Below, piece by piece: positions 45,114-54,864 of a stretch of DNA of 64,000 bases (position 1 is its first letter; each line of letters begins with the position of its first letter). The position numbers and the translations under genes are program-made. This DNA is from Pseudomonas sp. Choline-02u-1 (GTDB lineage Bacteria > Pseudomonadota > Gammaproteobacteria > Pseudomonadales > Pseudomonadaceae). Location: positions 310,001 to 374,000 of the forward strand of contig NZ_PJBC01000003.1 in assembly GCF_002836515.1 (NCBI RefSeq). Reading direction: 5' to 3'. Under the pieces are notes generated by a model. The model did no database searches and was not told where the DNA came from. It was given only the letters and a program-made list of their open reading frames with translations.

Positions 45114-46094
45114 ATGGACAGCGTCGATCTCAACGTTCTGCGTAGCGTGCTTGAATGGCGCCGCGCCGGACAGCGGGTGGTGCTGTTCAGCGTCGTGCAG
45201 ACATGGGGCACGGCGCCGCGCTCGCCCGGCGCCATGCTCGCCTTGCGCGAAGATGGCGTGGTGATCGGTTCGGTGTCGGGCGGCTGTGTCGAAGATGACC
45301 TGATCGCGCGACTGCACGACGGTCGCATCGCCACCGACGGCCCGCCGGTGCAGATGATTACCTACGGCGTGACCCGTGAGGAGGCCGCGCGTTTCGGCCT
45401 GCCTTGCGGCGGCACGTTGCGCCTGACCGAGGAGCATGTCGGCGACCCGGCGTGGGTGGCCGAGCTGCTGCAGCGTTGCGAAAACCATGAAATCGTGGCC
45501 CGGGAACTGAACATCCAGACCGGCGACGTGTCGCTGGCTCCGGCAACCAAGTCCGATTCGCTGGTATTCGACGGCAAGGTTTTGCGAGCGATTTACGGCC
45601 CGCGCTGGCGCTTGTTACTGATCGGCGCCGGGCAGTTGTCGCGCTACGTTGCCGACATGGCGCGGCTGCTGGATTTCGAGGTGCTGATCTGCGATCCACG
45701 CACCGAGTTCGTTTACGGCTGGGAAGAGCAGCATGGCCGCTTCGTTCCCGGCATGCCGGACGAGGCGGTGTTGAACATTCAGACCGACGAGCGTACGGCG
45801 ATTGTTGCCTTGACTCACGATCCACGTCTGGATGACATGGCTTTGCTCACCGCGCTCGACTCGCCGGCGTTTTACGTCGGCGCGCTGGGCTCGCGGGTCA
45901 ACAGCCAAAAGCGACGGGAAAACCTCGCTCAGCTAGGTTTGTCCCAAGCGTCGATTGATCGCTTGCACGGGCCGATCGGCCTGCACATCGGCAGCCACTC
46001 GCCGGCAGAGATCGCCTTGTCGCTGCTGGCGGAAATTGTTGCGATCAAGAACGGTGTGGAGCTCAAACAGAAGAAACCGCTGGAGGGCGCATGA
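45114..46094 (+). CDS. XdhC/CoxI family molybdenum-enzyme maturation factor
   Basis: 326 residues. The N-terminal XdhC_CoxI domain (VQTWGTAPRSPGAMLAL, SVSGGCVEDD) and the C-terminal Rossmann domain (LLIGAGQLSRYVADM, GALGSRVNSQKRRENL) are both present. XdhC-type chaperones load and sulfurate the cofactor of xanthine-oxidase-family enzymes. The ATG directly follows the preceding stop and GGCGGAGG is the RBS. Confidence 0.92.
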   Translation: MDSVDLNVLRSVLEWRRAGQRVVLFSVVQTWGTAPRSPGAMLALREDGVVIGSVSGGCVEDDLIARLHDGRIATDGPPVQMITYGVTREEAARFGLPCGGTLRLTEEHVGDPAWVAELLQRCENHEIVARELNIQTGDVSLAPATKSDSLVFDGKVLRAIYGPRWRLLLIGAGQLSRYVADMARLLDFEVLICDPRTEFVYGWEEQHGRFVPGMPDEAVLNIQTDERTAIVALTHDPRLDDMALLTALDSPAFYVGALGSRVNSQKRRENLAQLGLSQASIDRLHGPIGLHIGSHSPAEIALSLLAEIVAIKNGVELKQKKPLEGA

Positions 46095-46681
46095 GCCAAT
46101 CCATCGCAGTGATCGTGCTGGCGGCGGGCGAGGGCAATCGTTTTCGCCAGATCGCCGGCCCCGACAAGGACAAATTGCTCGCTGACTGCACCGGACGTGA
46201 CGGCGCAGTGCGTTCGGTCATCGAGCAGGTCCTGGTGAACCTGCCGGCCAGTCTCAACCAGCGCGTACTGGTTACGACCGAAGCGCGCCCGCAGGCAATG
46301 CGCATGGCTCAGGCTTACGGCTGCGACGTGGTGTCGATCGAATCGACCGGCATGGGCGACAGCATTGCCGCAGGTGTTGCCGCTTGCCCGGACGCTGATG
46401 GCTGGTTGATTGTGCTCGGCGATATGCCGTTTATCTTGCCTTCGAGTATCGAGCGAGTGCTCGCGGCGATGGCTGATGAGGCGGTGAGCGTGCCGGTGCT
46501 GAACGGCGAATTTGGCCATCCGGTAGGGTTTGGCCGTGGGTTCGGCGCGCAGTTGCAGGCCCTGATCGGCGATCGCGGGGCGCGGCCGTTGTTTGCGCAG
46601 GCTCGGGTGGTTGAAGTGGCGGTGGATGATCCCGGGGTGTTGTGGGATGTCGATGTGCCAGAGGCTTTGGTTTTCAAATAA
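46091..46681 (+). CDS. MocA/MobA-like molybdenum cofactor nucleotidyltransferase
   Basis: 196 residues with VLAAGEGNRFR and Lys in GPDKDKLL, then LGDMPF. MocA makes molybdopterin cytosine dinucleotide, the cofactor form used by this enzyme class. It overlaps the xdhC-like stop by 4 bp, so the operon carries its own cofactor finishing step. Confidence 0.88.
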   Translation: MSQSIAVIVLAAGEGNRFRQIAGPDKDKLLADCTGRDGAVRSVIEQVLVNLPASLNQRVLVTTEARPQAMRMAQAYGCDVVSIESTGMGDSIAAGVAACPDADGWLIVLGDMPFILPSSIERVLAAMADEAVSVPVLNGEFGHPVGFGRGFGAQLQALIGDRGARPLFAQARVVEVAVDDPGVLWDVDVPEALVFK

Positions 46682-46685
46682 CAGC

Positions 46686-46728
46686 AAAAGATCCTCCGAA
46701 CGCGGCCCGAGCCTTCGGACGATCTTTT
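46686..46728. repeat. REP-like inverted repeat after the Mo operon
   Basis: AAAAGATCcTCCGAA pairs with TTCGGAcGATCTTTT around a 13-base loop. It resembles the GATCGCAGC REP family and may terminate the plus-strand operon. Confidence 0.65.
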
Positions 46729-46747
46729 GATCTGATAAACAGGCAAT

Positions 46748-46785
46748 AAAAAGCCCCGCCAGGCTTTCACCGGGCGGGGCTTTTT
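46748..46785. terminator. Bidirectional terminator, end of rne
   Basis: Perfect 13-bp stem AAAAAGCCCCGCC / GGCGGGGCTTTTT with a 12-base loop, 14 bp beyond the rne stop codon. Confidence 0.92.
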
Positions 46786-46799
46786 AACAGCTTCAGGAA

Positions 46800-49700
46800 T
46801 TACACGAGTGGTTTAGGCTCGTGCTCTTTCTCCTGGGCTTCTTCGCGCTGCTCGACCGCGTCCTGAACGGAGCGGGGCGCTTCGGCGATTACCGCTTCGA
46901 CCGATGCTTCTTCAGCGACAGGGGCAGGGGCTGCCTCGACCACTTCAGTTGCAGCGGCTGGCGCCGAAGCGGCAGCCAGTTCGGCTTCCTTCTGCAGGCG
47001 CTCGGCTTCACGCTTGCGACGGCGCACTTCACGCGGATCGTTTGGCGCGCGGCCGTTTGGCGTCAGGGCGCTGACCGGAGCCGGTGCTTCAACCACCGGG
47101 GCTGGCGCTTCGACTGCAGCTGGCGCTTCCTCAACCTGAGCTTCAGCAACCGGTGCTTCAACCACTGGCGCCGGTGCCGGTTCGGCCGCTGCAACAACTG
47201 GCTCGGAGACCATGGCTGGCGGTACTTCGGCTTCAGCGACTGGCGCCGGAGCTTCGGTGACGGCCGGCTCGGCAACCCAGTTGAACGCAGTCTGCTCTTC
47301 GCGAACTTCGCGCACGGTTTTGGTCACGTCTTCAGTGACGGTATCAACCGCTGGCTCGGCTGCAACAACGGGCGCTTCAACGACAGCTTGCGCAGCCGCT
47401 TCAACCTGAGGCTGAGCTTCGCTGACCGGGGCCATTTCGATTTCCGGTGCAGCAGTCACTTCCACTGGGGAGGTGGCTTCGACAGCCGGCGCTTCAACTG
47501 GAACAGTTTCCAAAGTAGCGGCGGTGGCGCGTTCAGCCTGCTCGTGGGCCTCGGCTTCAGCCGGAGCGCTAATGGTGCTGCTGGCAACGGCGGCGGTAAC
47601 GGCCAGGCCAGCGGCCAGATCGGCATTGCTTGGCTCGCCAGCGTTTTCGGCGGACTCGGATTCTTCCGAACCTTCGATCACGTTGCCGTTGGCATCACGT
47701 TGACGCTCGCGACGGTTGCTGCGACGACGCTGACCACGGGAGCGACGACGTGGACGATCGCCTTCGGCGTTGTCCTGACCGTCTTCCGGCAGTTGCTCTT
47801 CGTTATTGGTGTTCACTTCGTCTTCGGCAACGGCAGCAGCGGCCTGTTCGGCACGCGGTTGACGCTCTTCACGCGGCGGACGTGGAGCGCGCTCTTCGCG
47901 TGGCTGACGAGCCGGACGCTCTTCAGCGGTTACGGCTGCTGCGGCTACGGCTGGCACGGCGTCCAGCGGTTCGCGCAGTTCACGCACGCGTTCTTCACGC
48001 TCGCCACGCGGCTTGCGATCTTCACGCGGTGCGCGCGGTGCACGTTCTTCGCGGGGGGCACGTGGTGCGCGCTCTTCGCGGGCCACCGGTGCTTCGCTGC
48101 GCGCTTCACGCGGCTCACGGGCTTCACGTGGCTGACGCTCTTCACGTGGCTCGCGAGGTGCGCGTTCTTCACGTGGAGCACGTTCTTCGCGCGGCTTGCG
48201 TTCTTCATCGCGGCGACCGTTACGGTTGCGGCTCTGTTGACGACCGTTGCGGCGCTCTTCGTTACGGGCCGGACGCTCGGTGGCAGCCGGTTTCGCAACG
48301 ACAACCGGTGCGGCTGGCTCTTCCTTGGTGGCGAACAGGCTCACCAGCGACTTCACCAGACCCTTGAACAGGCTTGGCTCAGGTGCGGCAACCGGTGCCG
48401 GAGCAGGCGCGGCAGGTGCAACATCAGTCGGCACCGGCGCGTTGGCACGGGCCGGCGCAGTCTTCACTGCAGCTTCCTGGCGAACCAGGGTGCGGGTCGC
48501 AGCGGCTGGCTGGACTTCTTCGACTTCGGCAGCGGCTGCAGCGATTTCGTAGCTGGACTGGTTGGTCGCAGCTTCCGGGCTGTCATCACGCAGACGCTGG
48601 ACTTCGAAGTGCGGCGTCTCGAGATGATCGTTCGGCAGAATGACGATGCGGGCACGGGTGCGCAGTTCGATCTTGGTGATCGAGTTGCGTTTTTCGTTGA
48701 GCAGGAACGCGGCGACCGGGATCGGCACTTGTGCGCGAACTTCGGCGGTGCGGTCCTTCAGAGCTTCTTCTTCGATCAGGCGCAGGATTGCCAGCGACAG
48801 CGATTCAACGTCACGGATGATGCCGGTGCCGTTGCAACGCGGGCAGACGATGCCGCTGCTTTCGCCGAGCGATGGACGCAGGCGTTGGCGGGACATTTCC
48901 AGCAGGCCGAAGCGCGAAATGCGACCGATCTGCACGCGTGCACGGTCGGCTTCCAGGCATTCGCGGACTTTCTCTTCCACGGCGCGCTGGTTCTTGGCCG
49001 GAGTCATGTCGATGAAGTCGATGACGATCAGGCCGCCGATGTCGCGCAGGCGCAACTGACGGGCGATTTCTTCGGCGGCTTCAAGGTTGGTCTGCAGGGC
49101 GGTTTCTTCGATGTCGCTGCCTTTGGTGGCGCGCGCCGAGTTGATGTCGATGGACACCAGGGCTTCGGTCGGATCGATGACGATGGAGCCGCCGGAAGGC
49201 AGTTCGACGACGCGCTGGAATGCGGTCTCGATTTGGCTTTCGATCTGGAAACGGTTGAACAGCGGCACGCTGTCTTCGTACAGCTTGATCTTGCTGGCGT
49301 ACTGCGGCATCACCTGGCGGATGAAGGTCAGGGCTTCGTCCTGGGCTTCAACGCTGTCGATCAGCACTTCGCCGATGTCCTGGCGCAGGTAATCGCGGAT
49401 GGCGCGGATGATCACGTTGCTTTCCTGGTAGATCAGGAATGGCGCGGAGCGATCCAGCGAGGCTTCTTTGATGGCGGTCCACAGTTGCAGCAGGTAATCG
49501 AGGTCCCACTGCATTTCTTCGCTGCTGCGGCCAAGGCCGGCAGTGCGCACGATCAGGCCCATGTCGGCTGGAGCAACCAGACCGTTCAGCGCTTCACGCA
49601 GTTCGTTGCGCTCTTCGCCTTCGATGCGACGGGAGATGCCGCCGGCACGCGGGTTGTTCGGCATCAGTACGAGGTAACGACCGGCCAGACTGATGAAGGT

Positions 49701-50045
49701 GGTCAGGGCGGCGCCCTTGTTGCCACGCTCTTCTTTTTCGACCTGAACGATGACTTCCTGGCCTTCGCTCAGGACGTCCTTGATGTTGACGCGGCCTTCA
49801 GGGGCTTTCTTGAAGTATTCGCGGGAGATTTCTTTGAGGGGCAGGAAGCCGTGGCGCTCGGAGCCGAAATCGACAAAGGCAGCCTCAAGGCTTGGTTCGA
49901 TGCGAGTGATGCGGCCTTTATAGATGTTGGCCTTCTTCTGCTCGCGTGCACCGGATTCGATGTCCAGGTCGTAGAGGCGCTGGCCATCTACCAGTGCAAC
50001 ACGCAACTCTTCGGGTTGAGTTGCGTTAATCAGCATTCTTTTCAT
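46800..50045 (-). CDS. rne: Ribonuclease E
   Basis: 1081 residues. The catalytic half is nearly collinear with E. coli RNase [22 protein letters not shown]1 domain about 36-119, [18 protein letters not shown] with the Asp303-equivalent, [11 protein letters not shown] with the Asp346-equivalent, and the zinc-link CPRCNGTG. The rest, from about 510, is low-complexity: an Arg/Glu/Pro-rich block (RNA-binding) followed by Ala/Val/Glu/Pro repeats and a basic segment [18 protein letters not shown]. It is the endonuclease and scaffold of the RNA degradosome, at the inner membrane. The start at 50045 fits the invariant N-terminus; the reading frame extends upstream without support. Confidence 0.97.
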   Translation of the reverse strand: MKRMLINATQPEELRVALVDGQRLYDLDIESGAREQKKANIYKGRITRIEPSLEAAFVDFGSERHGFLPLKEISREYFKKAPEGRVNIKDVLSEGQEVIVQVEKEERGNKGAALTTFISLAGRYLVLMPNNPRAGGISRRIEGEERNELREALNGLVAPADMGLIVRTAGLGRSSEEMQWDLDYLLQLWTAIKEASLDRSAPFLIYQESNVIIRAIRDYLRQDIGEVLIDSVEAQDEALTFIRQVMPQYASKIKLYEDSVPLFNRFQIESQIETAFQRVVELPSGGSIVIDPTEALVSIDINSARATKGSDIEETALQTNLEAAEEIARQLRLRDIGGLIVIDFIDMTPAKNQRAVEEKVRECLEADRARVQIGRISRFGLLEMSRQRLRPSLGESSGIVCPRCNGTGIIRDVESLSLAILRLIEEEALKDRTAEVRAQVPIPVAAFLLNEKRNSITKIELRTRARIVILPNDHLETPHFEVQRLRDDSPEAATNQSSYEIAAAAAEVEEVQPAAATRTLVRQEAAVKTAPARANAPVPTDVAPAAPAPAPVAAPEPSLFKGLVKSLVSLFATKEEPAAPVVVAKPAATERPARNEERRNGRQQSRNRNGRRDEERKPREERAPREERAPREPREERQPREAREPREARSEAPVAREERAPRAPREERAPRAPREDRKPRGEREERVRELREPLDAVPAVAAAAVTAEERPARQPREERAPRPPREERQPRAEQAAAAVAEDEVNTNNEEQLPEDGQDNAEGDRPRRRSRGQRRRSNRRERQRDANGNVIEGSEESESAENAGEPSNADLAAGLAVTAAVASSTISAPAEAEAHEQAERATAATLETVPVEAPAVEATSPVEVTAAPEIEMAPVSEAQPQVEAAAQAVVEAPVVAAEPAVDTVTEDVTKTVREVREEQTAFNWVAEPAVTEAPAPVAEAEVPPAMVSEPVVAAAEPAPAPVVEAPVAEAQVEEAPAAVEAPAPVVEAPAPVSALTPNGRAPNDPREVRRRKREAERLQKEAELAAASAPAAATEVVEAAPAPVAEEASVEAVIAEAPRSVQDAVEQREEAQEKEHEPKPLV

Positions 50046-50744
50046 GTAGTACCGTCGGTTTCCGGGCTGCCGGAAACGGCGTTCGGCACACACGACTTCT
50101 CACGGTCGGTGTCAGGTGCGTCGGGAGTGGTTGGCCATTCCCGTGTCCAGCGATGTCCGACCAATTGGGCCGATACCGCGACGTACGCGTCCTGCTTGCT
50201 GTGGCTACTTAAGCACTCAGTCAGGAGGAGGAATCAAACAGCGGCTGTGGACGAGATGAAGCGTCTTGATCAAAGCTTGTTGCTACACAGTCCGGCGGTT
50301 GTGCATCTCCACCCTACACGTATCCCTGATAATTCGGGTGCTGCCGCGCGCAGAATCCGCAGCGGGTTGGCATTTACCGTGAGCTCCGAAAGGGGAGGTC
50401 ACGCATCATGGCTAATTCAGGCGATGTTTCCGGAACATTCGCTCGGGGTCATTCGCAGTCGACTGCACTTTGTGAACTGGCCTTGAATGTTGCCTGCCGT
50501 GCGAGTCAGAACTCTGCTCGGCGGTGTAATTCAGGCCTCATGTCACCTGCGCTCGTTACAACCGCAAACTCCACCGTTACGTAGCGAAAGCCCCGTAGGA
50601 CGGCCTCGCGCCCTGGTGAATTGCGTTGGTCAGGGCCGGTCGTTGACCGTGGTTCCGCTGTCCAGGCCGCTTTTGGCGGCGTTCGCGACTATAGCAGCAA
50701 TGATTAAGTGCTTCAATTCCATAAAAATTGTTATCATCCGCGGC
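50046..50744. promoter_or_regulatory. Divergent rne/rluC control region with long rne leader
   Basis: A 699-bp gap without a recognisable gene. It must hold the promoters of both divergent genes. In E. coli the 361-nt rne 5' UTR mediates autoregulation by RNase E; a long leader here would suit the same logic, but the hairpins were not resolved by eye. Next to rluC, TTATCAT at 50730-50736 could be a -10, only about 9 bases before its ATG. Confidence 0.45.
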
Positions 50745-51704
50745 ATGACAACTACTGCCCCTTCGACTCCAGGCGTTCAATTGCTTGAAGTCTCGCCGGA
50801 GTATGCCGGCCAACGAATCGACAACTTTCTCCTCGCCCGGCTCAAAGGCGTGCCCAAGACCTTGATTTACCGCATTTTGCGCAAAGGCGAAGTGCGCGTG
50901 AACAAGGGGCGGATCAAGCCCGAATACAAGCTGCAGGCCGGCGACATCGTGCGCGTGCCGCCGGTTCGCGTGCCTGAACGCGACGAACCGGTGCCGCTGG
51001 CCCAGGGGCTGTTGCAGCGCCTGGAAGCTTCGATCGTCTTCGAAGACAAGGCCCTGATCGTGATCAACAAGCCTGCCGGCATTGCGGTTCACGGCGGAAG
51101 CGGGCTGAATTTTGGTGTGATCGAAGCTTTTCGTCAGTTGCGTCCCGATGCCAAGGAGCTGGAGCTGGTTCACCGTCTCGACCGTGACACCTCCGGCCTG
51201 CTCATGATTGCCAAGAAGCGCAGCATGTTGCGCCACCTGCACGAGCAACTGCGCGGCGATGGCGTCGACAAGCGCTACATGGCGCTGGTCCGTGGCAACT
51301 GGGCTACGTCGATCAAGCAGGTTCGTGCACCGTTGCTCAAGAGCAATCTGCGTTCCGGCGAGCGCATGGTCGAGGTCAACGATGAAGGCAAAGAAGCCCT
51401 GACGATGTTCAAGGTGCTGCGCCGCTTCGGCGATTTCGCCACCATGGTCGAGGCTAAACCGGTTACCGGTCGTACCCACCAGATTCGCGTGCACACCTTG
51501 CATGCTGGCCATTGCATTGCGGGTGACAGCAAGTATGGCGACGAGGATTTCACCAGGGAAATCCGCGATTTGGGCGGCAAGCGTCTGTTCCTGCACGCCT
51601 ACATGCTGACCGTGCCGCTGCCCGACGGCGGCAAGCTGAATTTGCAAGCGCCCGTCGATGAAATGTGGGCCAAAACAGTGGAGCGATTGAGTGCGCCCAT
51701 CTGA
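50745..51704 (+). CDS. rluC: 23S rRNA pseudouridine synthase RluC
   Basis: 319 residues: N-terminal S4 RNA-binding domain ([21 protein letters not shown]), then the RluA-type catalytic domain with the aspartate in HRLDRDTSG and [11 protein letters not shown]. RluC modifies U955, U2504 and U2580 of 23S rRNA in E. coli. The ATG at 50745 gives the family start. Divergent from rne, as in E. coli. Confidence 0.95.
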   Translation: MTTTAPSTPGVQLLEVSPEYAGQRIDNFLLARLKGVPKTLIYRILRKGEVRVNKGRIKPEYKLQAGDIVRVPPVRVPERDEPVPLAQGLLQRLEASIVFEDKALIVINKPAGIAVHGGSGLNFGVIEAFRQLRPDAKELELVHRLDRDTSGLLMIAKKRSMLRHLHEQLRGDGVDKRYMALVRGNWATSIKQVRAPLLKSNLRSGERMVEVNDEGKEALTMFKVLRRFGDFATMVEAKPVTGRTHQIRVHTLHAGHCIAGDSKYGDEDFTREIRDLGGKRLFLHAYMLTVPLPDGGKLNLQAPVDEMWAKTVERLSAPI

Positions 51705-52353
51705 TTACAAGCTGCTGATTTTCGACTGGGACGGCACCCTCGCCGATTCCATTCATCGGATCGTCGAGGCCATGCACTCGGCGTCCGGGCGTTCCGGCTT
51801 CGAGCTGCGCGATGATTTCGCCGTCAAAGGCATCATCGGTCTCGGCTTGCCGGAAGCGATTCGCACGCTGTATCCCGAAATCAGCGACGCAGAAATGCTC
51901 GCGTTTCGCGAGTACTACGCCGATCACTACATTGCTGCCGAAGCGGTGCCTTCGCCGCTGTTCGAAGGCGTGGTCGAGTCGATGGCGTCGTTTCGCGAAC
52001 AGGGTTATCACCTGGCGGTAGCGACGGGCAAAAACCGTCGCGGACTGGATCGTGTGCTCAAAGCCAACGGTTGGGACGATTATTTCGATATCACCCGCGC
52101 TGCCGATGAAACTGCCAGCAAACCGCACCCTCTGATGCTTGAGCAGATCGTCAGCCACTGTGGCGTGCGTCCGGAGCAGGCGCTGATGGTCGGCGACTCG
52201 TCCTTCGATCTGCTGATGGCGCGCAACGCGGGGATGGATTCGGTGGCGGTCAGTTATGGCGCGCAATCGATCGAGTCCCTGCAGCAGTTCGAGCCGCGCC
52301 TGTCGATCGACCGTTTTTCTGAATTGCATGCCTGGCTGGGTCAGCGGGCTTAA
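51691..52353 (+). CDS. HAD hydrolase (phosphoglycolate phosphatase-like)
   Basis: 220 residues, HAD subfamily [12 protein letters not shown] supplies Asp12 and Asp14, ATGKNRRG the Thr/Ser motif, and VGDSSFD the C-terminal acidic pair. The GTG start overlaps the end of rluC by 14 bp with GGAGCGA upstream. The substrate is a small phosphate ester, unproven. Confidence 0.9.
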   Translation: MRPSDYKLLIFDWDGTLADSIHRIVEAMHSASGRSGFELRDDFAVKGIIGLGLPEAIRTLYPEISDAEMLAFREYYADHYIAAEAVPSPLFEGVVESMASFREQGYHLAVATGKNRRGLDRVLKANGWDDYFDITRAADETASKPHPLMLEQIVSHCGVRPEQALMVGDSSFDLLMARNAGMDSVAVSYGAQSIESLQQFEPRLSIDRFSELHAWLGQRA

Positions 52354-52377
52354 TACGTTTTTGCTGGGGTAGATGGC

Positions 52378-53367
52378 ATGACCGACGAATGGAAAGCACC
52401 GGCCAAGGCAAGTGCCGACGACGGTGACGCGAAAAGCTGGAAGCTGTTGGAAAAGACTTTGCTGGCCGGTGTCCAGGAGCAGCGTCGGTCGCGGCGTTGG
52501 GGGATTTTCTTCAAGCTGCTGACGTTTGTTTATCTGTTTGTTGCTCTGCTGTTGTTCACGCCGCTGATGGACATGGAAAAAAGCGCCACCCGCGGTCCGA
52601 ACTACACGGCGTTGATCGAGATCGACGGCGTGATCGCCGACAAGGAGCCGGCCAGCGCTGACAATATCGTTGGCAGCCTGCGCGCGGCGTTCGAAGACAA
52701 AAAGGTCAAGGGCGTAGTCCTGCGCATCAACAGTCCGGGCGGCAGTCCGGTGCAGTCCGGTTATGTCTATGACGAGATCAAGCGTCTGCGTGGCCTGCAT
52801 CCAGAGATCAAGCTCTACGCAGTGATTTCCGATCTTGGTGCTTCGGGCGCCTATTACATCGCCAGTGCGGCGGATCAAATTTACGCCGACAAGGCCAGTC
52901 TGGTCGGCTCGATCGGCGTGACGGCGGCGGGTTACGGTTTCGTCGGCACCATGGAGAAACTCGGCGTTGAGCGTCGCACCTACACCTCGGGCGAGCACAA
53001 GGCATTCCTGGATCCGTTCCAGCCGCAAAAGGCTGAAGAAACCGCATTCTGGCAAAGCGTGCTCGACACCACGCACAAGCAGTTCATCAACAGCGTCAAG
53101 CAGGGTCGTGGTGATCGCCTGAAGGACAAAGAGCATCCGGAGCTGTTTTCCGGGCTGGTCTGGTCGGGTGAGCAGGCATTGCCGCTGGGCCTGATCGATG
53201 GCCTGGGCAGTGCCAGTTCGGTAGCGCGTGATGTGATTGGCGAGAAGGAGCTGGTGGATTTCACCGTGCAGGAATCGCCGTTCGATCGCTTTTCGAAAAA
53301 GCTCGGTGCCAGCGTGGCTGAGCAGTTGGCGATGTGGATGGGTTTCCACGGGCCTTCGTTGCGTTAA
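52378..53367 (+). CDS. sppA: Signal peptide peptidase SppA
   Basis: 329 residues, the short form of SppA. N-terminal cytoplasmic part, one TM helix about 43-62, then the S49 protease domain with nucleophile Ser156 (DLGASGAYYIAS) and general base Lys172 (DKASLVGSIGV). It degrades cleaved signal peptides in the inner membrane facing the periplasm. Confidence 0.94.
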   Translation: MTDEWKAPAKASADDGDAKSWKLLEKTLLAGVQEQRRSRRWGIFFKLLTFVYLFVALLLFTPLMDMEKSATRGPNYTALIEIDGVIADKEPASADNIVGSLRAAFEDKKVKGVVLRINSPGGSPVQSGYVYDEIKRLRGLHPEIKLYAVISDLGASGAYYIASAADQIYADKASLVGSIGVTAAGYGFVGTMEKLGVERRTYTSGEHKAFLDPFQPQKAEETAFWQSVLDTTHKQFINSVKQGRGDRLKDKEHPELFSGLVWSGEQALPLGLIDGLGSASSVARDVIGEKELVDFTVQESPFDRFSKKLGASVAEQLAMWMGFHGPSLR

Positions 53368-53380
53368 ATCGTTTCAAGCT

Positions 53381-53447
53381 CAAAAGATCGCAGTCTGCGA
53401 CAGCTCTTGCATGGATCGGTGCAGGACTGCCGAAGGCTGCGATCTTT
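53381..53447. repeat. REP pair between convergent sppA and maf
   Basis: CAAAAGATCGCAG and CTGCGATCTTTTG form perfect 13-bp outer arms, and the inner parts match only partly (TCTGCGACAGC against CCGAAGGCTGC). It belongs to the GATCGCAGC family and can act as terminator for both genes. Confidence 0.8.
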
Positions 53448-53452
53448 TGCTT

Positions 53453-54031
53453 TCAAGGGATTTGCACGCCTTCGACCAACAACATGTCGATCAGGCGAAT
53501 CAGCGGCAGGCCAATCAGGCTGGTGGCATCCGGGCCTTCGGTCGATTGAAACAGGCTCACGCCCAATCCCTCTGCCTTGAAGCTGCCCGCGCAGTCGTAC
53601 GGCTGCTCGATGCGCAGATAGCGTTCGATGCGCGCCTGATCCAGCTGACGCATGTGCACGGTAAACGGCACGCAGTCGACCTGGCATTGCCCGGTCTGGC
53701 TGTTGAGCAGGGTCAGGCCGGTTAGGAATGTCACGCTTGCGCCGCTGGCCGCCACCAATTGCTCGCGAGCCTTTTCGAAGGTGTGTGGCTTGCCAATGAT
53801 TTGCTCGCCGAGGACGGCGACCTGATCCGAGCCAATGATCAGATGAGCAGGGTGGCTGTCCGTCAGGGCGCGGGCTTTTTCCTCGGCGAGGCGTTTGACC
53901 AGATCGATCGCGGATTCGCCCGGGCGGTGGCTTTCGTCGATGTCCGGCGAGCTGCAGACGAACGGCAGGTGCAGGCGGGCGAGCAATTCACGACGATAAG
54001 TCGAGCTTGAAGCAAGTAATAAAGGCAGCAT
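53453..54031 (-). CDS. maf: Maf-family nucleotide pyrophosphatase (YceF-like)
   Basis: 192 residues with the Maf signature LLLASSSTYRRELLARL, DIDESHRPGE, LIIGSDQVAV and KAREQLVAASG. Place between sppA and yceD-rpmF matches YceF, reported to hydrolyse 7-methyl-GTP, a modified-nucleotide house-cleaning enzyme. Divergent from yceD. Confidence 0.92.
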   Translation of the reverse strand: MLPLLLASSSTYRRELLARLHLPFVCSSPDIDESHRPGESAIDLVKRLAEEKARALTDSHPAHLIIGSDQVAVLGEQIIGKPHTFEKAREQLVAASGASVTFLTGLTLLNSQTGQCQVDCVPFTVHMRQLDQARIERYLRIEQPYDCAGSFKAEGLGVSLFQSTEGPDATSLIGLPLIRLIDMLLVEGVQIP

Positions 54032-54099
54032 GGACGTCTCCTGAGGCAGGTGCGGATTCTAGCGGAGGCGCGCAAGTGACGGACAGGGCACAATTTCCT

Positions 54100-54127
54100 T
54101 TGACATGGGTGGGTGCATCCCTATAAT
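54100..54127 (+). promoter_or_regulatory. Consensus sigma70 promoter of yceD-rpmF
   Basis: TTGACA (54100-54105), a 16-bp spacer and TATAAT (54122-54127). Both hexamers are perfect. Transcription should start near 54134, only a few bases before the yceD ATG at 54137. Confidence 0.85.
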
Positions 54128-54136
54128 GCTGCGCCT

Positions 54137-54664
54137 ATGTTGAATGACCCGATTCCACCTCACGTTGACCCGCGCAAATTGGCTGACCGTGGCACCACCC
54201 TTCAAGGTGAACTGCTGCTGGCCGATTTGAAGAGACTCTGCGACCCGCTTTCCGACGATGTCGGTACGGTGCAGGCCAAATTCGTTTTTGAACGAGATGA
54301 ACGTAAGTCTGTGGTGATCCACAGCTTTATCGACACCGAAGTCAAAATGGTCTGCCAGCGTTGTCTTGAGCTGGTCACCCTGCCGATCCACAGCGAATGC
54401 AGTTACGCCGTGGTGAAGGAGGGTGCGAATACCCAGTCGTTGCCGAAAGGTTATGACGTGCTGGAACTGGGCGAAGATCCATTGGATCTGCAGTCACTGA
54501 TCGAGGAGGAGCTTCTGCTCGCCTTGCCCATTGTGCCTGCTCATCATCCGGAAGAATGCCAGCAGCCGGCGGGAGCAGATGAGCCCGAACCGAGCGAGGA
54601 CGAGGTAACGCGGTCCAACCCGTTCAGTGTATTGGCGCAGTTAAAGCGTGACCCAAACGTTTAG
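54137..54664 (+). CDS. yceD: YceD/DUF177 family protein
   Basis: 175 residues, with the DUF177 cysteine motif CQRCLELVTLPIHSEC and an acidic C-terminal part (LGEDPLDLQSLIEEELLLALP). The family is linked to ribosomal RNA accumulation in plants and bacteria and is almost always upstream of rpmF. The start codon lies only 9 bases beyond a perfect -10, leaving no room for a normal ribosome-binding site. No other in-frame ATG is suitable. Confidence 0.93.
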   Translation: MLNDPIPPHVDPRKLADRGTTLQGELLLADLKRLCDPLSDDVGTVQAKFVFERDERKSVVIHSFIDTEVKMVCQRCLELVTLPIHSECSYAVVKEGANTQSLPKGYDVLELGEDPLDLQSLIEEELLLALPIVPAHHPEECQQPAGADEPEPSEDEVTRSNPFSVLAQLKRDPNV

Positions 54665-54677
54665 GAGTTAATCAATT

Positions 54678-54860
54678 ATGGCTGTTCAGCAGAACAAAAA
54701 ATCCCGCTCTGCCCGTGACATGCGCCGTTCGCACGACGCTCTCGAGGCTAGCACCCTGTCTGTAGAAAAAACCACCGGTGAAGTTCACCTGCGTCACCAC
54801 GTATCGCCAGAAGGCGTATACCGTGGCCGTAAAGTGATCGACAAGGGCGCTGACGAGTAA
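54678..54860 (+). CDS. rpmF: 50S ribosomal protein L32
   Basis: 60 residues, [20 protein letters not shown], then a C-terminal half without zinc-binding cysteines, so the zinc-independent form. AGGAG lies 9 bases upstream of the ATG. Co-transcribed with yceD and probably plsX. Confidence 0.98.
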
Positions 54861-54864
54861 TCAC

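Noticed and set aside
43590..45488. 632-codon open frame antisense to the molybdopterin subunit
   Set aside because: No family features; the opposite strand is a clear IorB-like protein with Tat signal and motifs.
46821..50486. A 1221-codon open frame antisense to rne
   Set aside because: It mirrors the low-complexity, GC-rich rne coding sequence, has no recognisable domain, and its composition (Phe/Arg/Gly/Trp-rich) is what antisense frames of such genes give.
51550..53349. 599-codon open frame antisense to the HAD hydrolase and sppA
   Set aside because: Spans two well-supported genes on the other strand; no RBS or motif.
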